Of a DNA stretch of 6,684 bases, positions 6,377 to 6,684 are shown in pieces. How positions within the stretch are numbered: position 1 is the stretch's first letter; each line of letters begins with the position of its first letter. The DNA comes from Anaerolineaceae bacterium UBA5311. GTDB lineage: Bacteria; Chloroflexota; Anaerolineae; Anaerolineales; Anaerolineaceae. Made by a program: the position numbers and the translations under genes. The notes below the pieces were generated by a model. The model saw only the letters and a list, made by a program, of their open reading frames with translations. It did not search any database and was not told the origin of the DNA. Location of the stretch: positions 1 to 6,684 of the forward strand of contig DHRN01000104.1 in NCBI GenBank assembly GCA_002411175.1, read 5' to 3'.

Positions 6377-6410
6377 CCCCCTTCCGGTTTATTGAGTCTG
6401 TGGAAGGGGG
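6377..6410 (+). terminator. hairpin after ulaD, possible operon end
   Basis: CCCCCTTCC (6377-6385) pairs perfectly with GGAAGGGGG (6402-6410) around a 16-nt loop, starting 13 nt after the ulaD stop codon. No T-run follows, so it is not a classical intrinsic terminator. It may protect the 3' end or act as a weak terminator. The position is what supports the call. Confidence 0.4.
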
Positions 6411-6435
6411 TCATGAGCGTGGTGCCATGGGAGTG

Positions 6436-6499
6436 ATGGCTTCGCTGGAAGGGGTCAAGCCGCGTTGATCACAGAAAGATGGCTTTGCCGGAACGGGAC
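6436..6499 (+). repeat. imperfect direct repeat pair (21 bp, 43-bp period)
   Basis: The 21-mers at 6436-6456 and 6479-6499 share 17 bases; both start ATGGCTT and contain GCYGGAA followed by a G-rich end. A third partial copy starting at 6583 matches 12 of the first 14 bases. The stretch at 6401-6414 also resembles 6446-6458 (TGGAAGGGG then TCA). The region may have grown by local duplication. Confidence 0.45.
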
Positions 6500-6516
6500 G
6501 AGGTAAGTGTACGGCG

Positions 6517-6568
6517 GATTGAGGGGGAGTAACATATCCGTCACACCAATGCCACAACCCCCTCAATC
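6517..6568. repeat. 11-bp perfect inverted repeat
   Basis: GATTGAGGGGG (6517-6527) pairs perfectly with CCCCCTCAATC (6558-6568) around a 30-nt loop. It is the first of three consecutive stem-loops and shares two bases (6567-6568) with the next. Confidence 0.75.
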
Positions 6569-6612
6569 TCGCCCTACGAATGATGGCTGCGCTAGATGTC
6601 CGTAGGGCGAGA
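6567..6612. repeat. 12-bp perfect inverted repeat with competing 7-bp stem
   Basis: TCTCGCCCTACG (6567-6578) pairs perfectly with CGTAGGGCGAGA (6601-6612) around a 22-nt loop. A mutually exclusive stem, AGATGTC (6594-6600) with GACATCT (6611-6617), encloses the right arm. The GTAGGGCGAGACAT-like composition resembles dispersed intergenic palindromes seen in several bacterial groups, but identity with any known family is not established. Confidence 0.75.
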
Positions 6613-6634
6613 CATCTGTACCGGCGAAGTAGGT

Positions 6635-6684
6635 ATTGGAGGTGCCGAATATTTCCATTGGCAAGAGTATATCGCGCCTCCAAT
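6635..6684. repeat. 11-bp inverted repeat ending at the window edge
   Basis: ATTGGAGGTGC (6635-6645) pairs with GCGCCTCCAAT (6674-6684), ten Watson-Crick pairs and one G-T wobble. The right arm ends on the last base of the window, so the stem may extend further. A small inner TGCC/GGCA pairing (6643-6646 with 6660-6663) is an alternative fold. Confidence 0.65.

Larger units (their letters stand above)
6364..6684. other. non-coding, repeat-rich region downstream of ulaD
   Basis: These 321 bases hold no gene I can support on either strand. The only long open frame, on the minus strand (6411-6683), gives an arginine-rich product without family resemblance or ribosome site and is judged chance. 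What is present is structure: one hairpin directly after ulaD, three further strong inverted repeats in a row, a competing 7-bp inverted repeat, and short imperfect direct repeats. ulaE and ulaF are not found here. Confidence 0.7.

Noticed and set aside
6411..6683. 90-codon minus-strand frame downstream of ulaD
   Set aside because: Arginine-rich product with no resemblance to a known family; it spans the inverted repeats and has no evident ribosome site. Chance opening is more likely.
6364..6684. CRISPR array
   Set aside because: Repeats are few, imperfect and unevenly spaced, and most structure is inverted rather than direct.

Overview
The window holds six genes, all on the + strand. Five of them (about 1311-6363) form a probable L-ascorbate-type (ula) catabolic operon, and a phosphotriesterase-family hydrolase with its own promoter and a strong intrinsic terminator lies just upstream. 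The organism cannot be fixed from sequence alone. Mid-GC coding DNA, AGGAG-type ribosome sites, T-tailed terminators and a PTS operon point to an anaerobic, fermentative bacterium. The structured, palindrome-rich intergenic DNA recalls Anaerolineae-like Chloroflexota, but a Firmicute is equally possible; this is a low-confidence inference.

Layout: 1-154 is a leader with a hairpin at the window edge and a good sigma-70 type promoter. 155-1120 encodes a phosphotriesterase-family (COG1735-like) metal hydrolase with all metal ligands, closed by a terminator at 1138-1180. 1181-1310 is a control region with a perfect 16-bp palindrome and a second related site inside a promoter spacer. 1311-2300 is a SorC-family regulator. 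It is followed by ulaG (L-ascorbate-6-phosphate lactonase, TTG start), ulaC (PTS IIA, GTG start) and ulaA (PTS IIC). A 277-bp structured gap (5427-5703) precedes ulaD (3-keto-L-gulonate-6-phosphate decarboxylase). 6364-6684 has no convincing gene but contains a chain of strong inverted repeats and short direct repeats.

Inferred working: IIA and IIC, with a IIB that is not encoded here, import and phosphorylate L-ascorbate or a related sugar lactone. UlaG opens the phospho-lactone and UlaD decarboxylates the resulting keto-acid phosphate to a pentulose 5-phosphate. The two epimerases that would complete the classical pathway (UlaE, UlaF) are not in the window.

The points that depart from the textbook ula system are: a SorC-type regulator instead of the DeoR-type UlaR; no UlaB; a second, structurally unrelated candidate lactonase next door; and a decarboxylase whose DxKxxD catalytic motif reads DxRxxE. 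Together they suggest a variant pathway, perhaps for a related sugar-acid lactone, rather than a plain copy of the enterobacterial ascorbate system.
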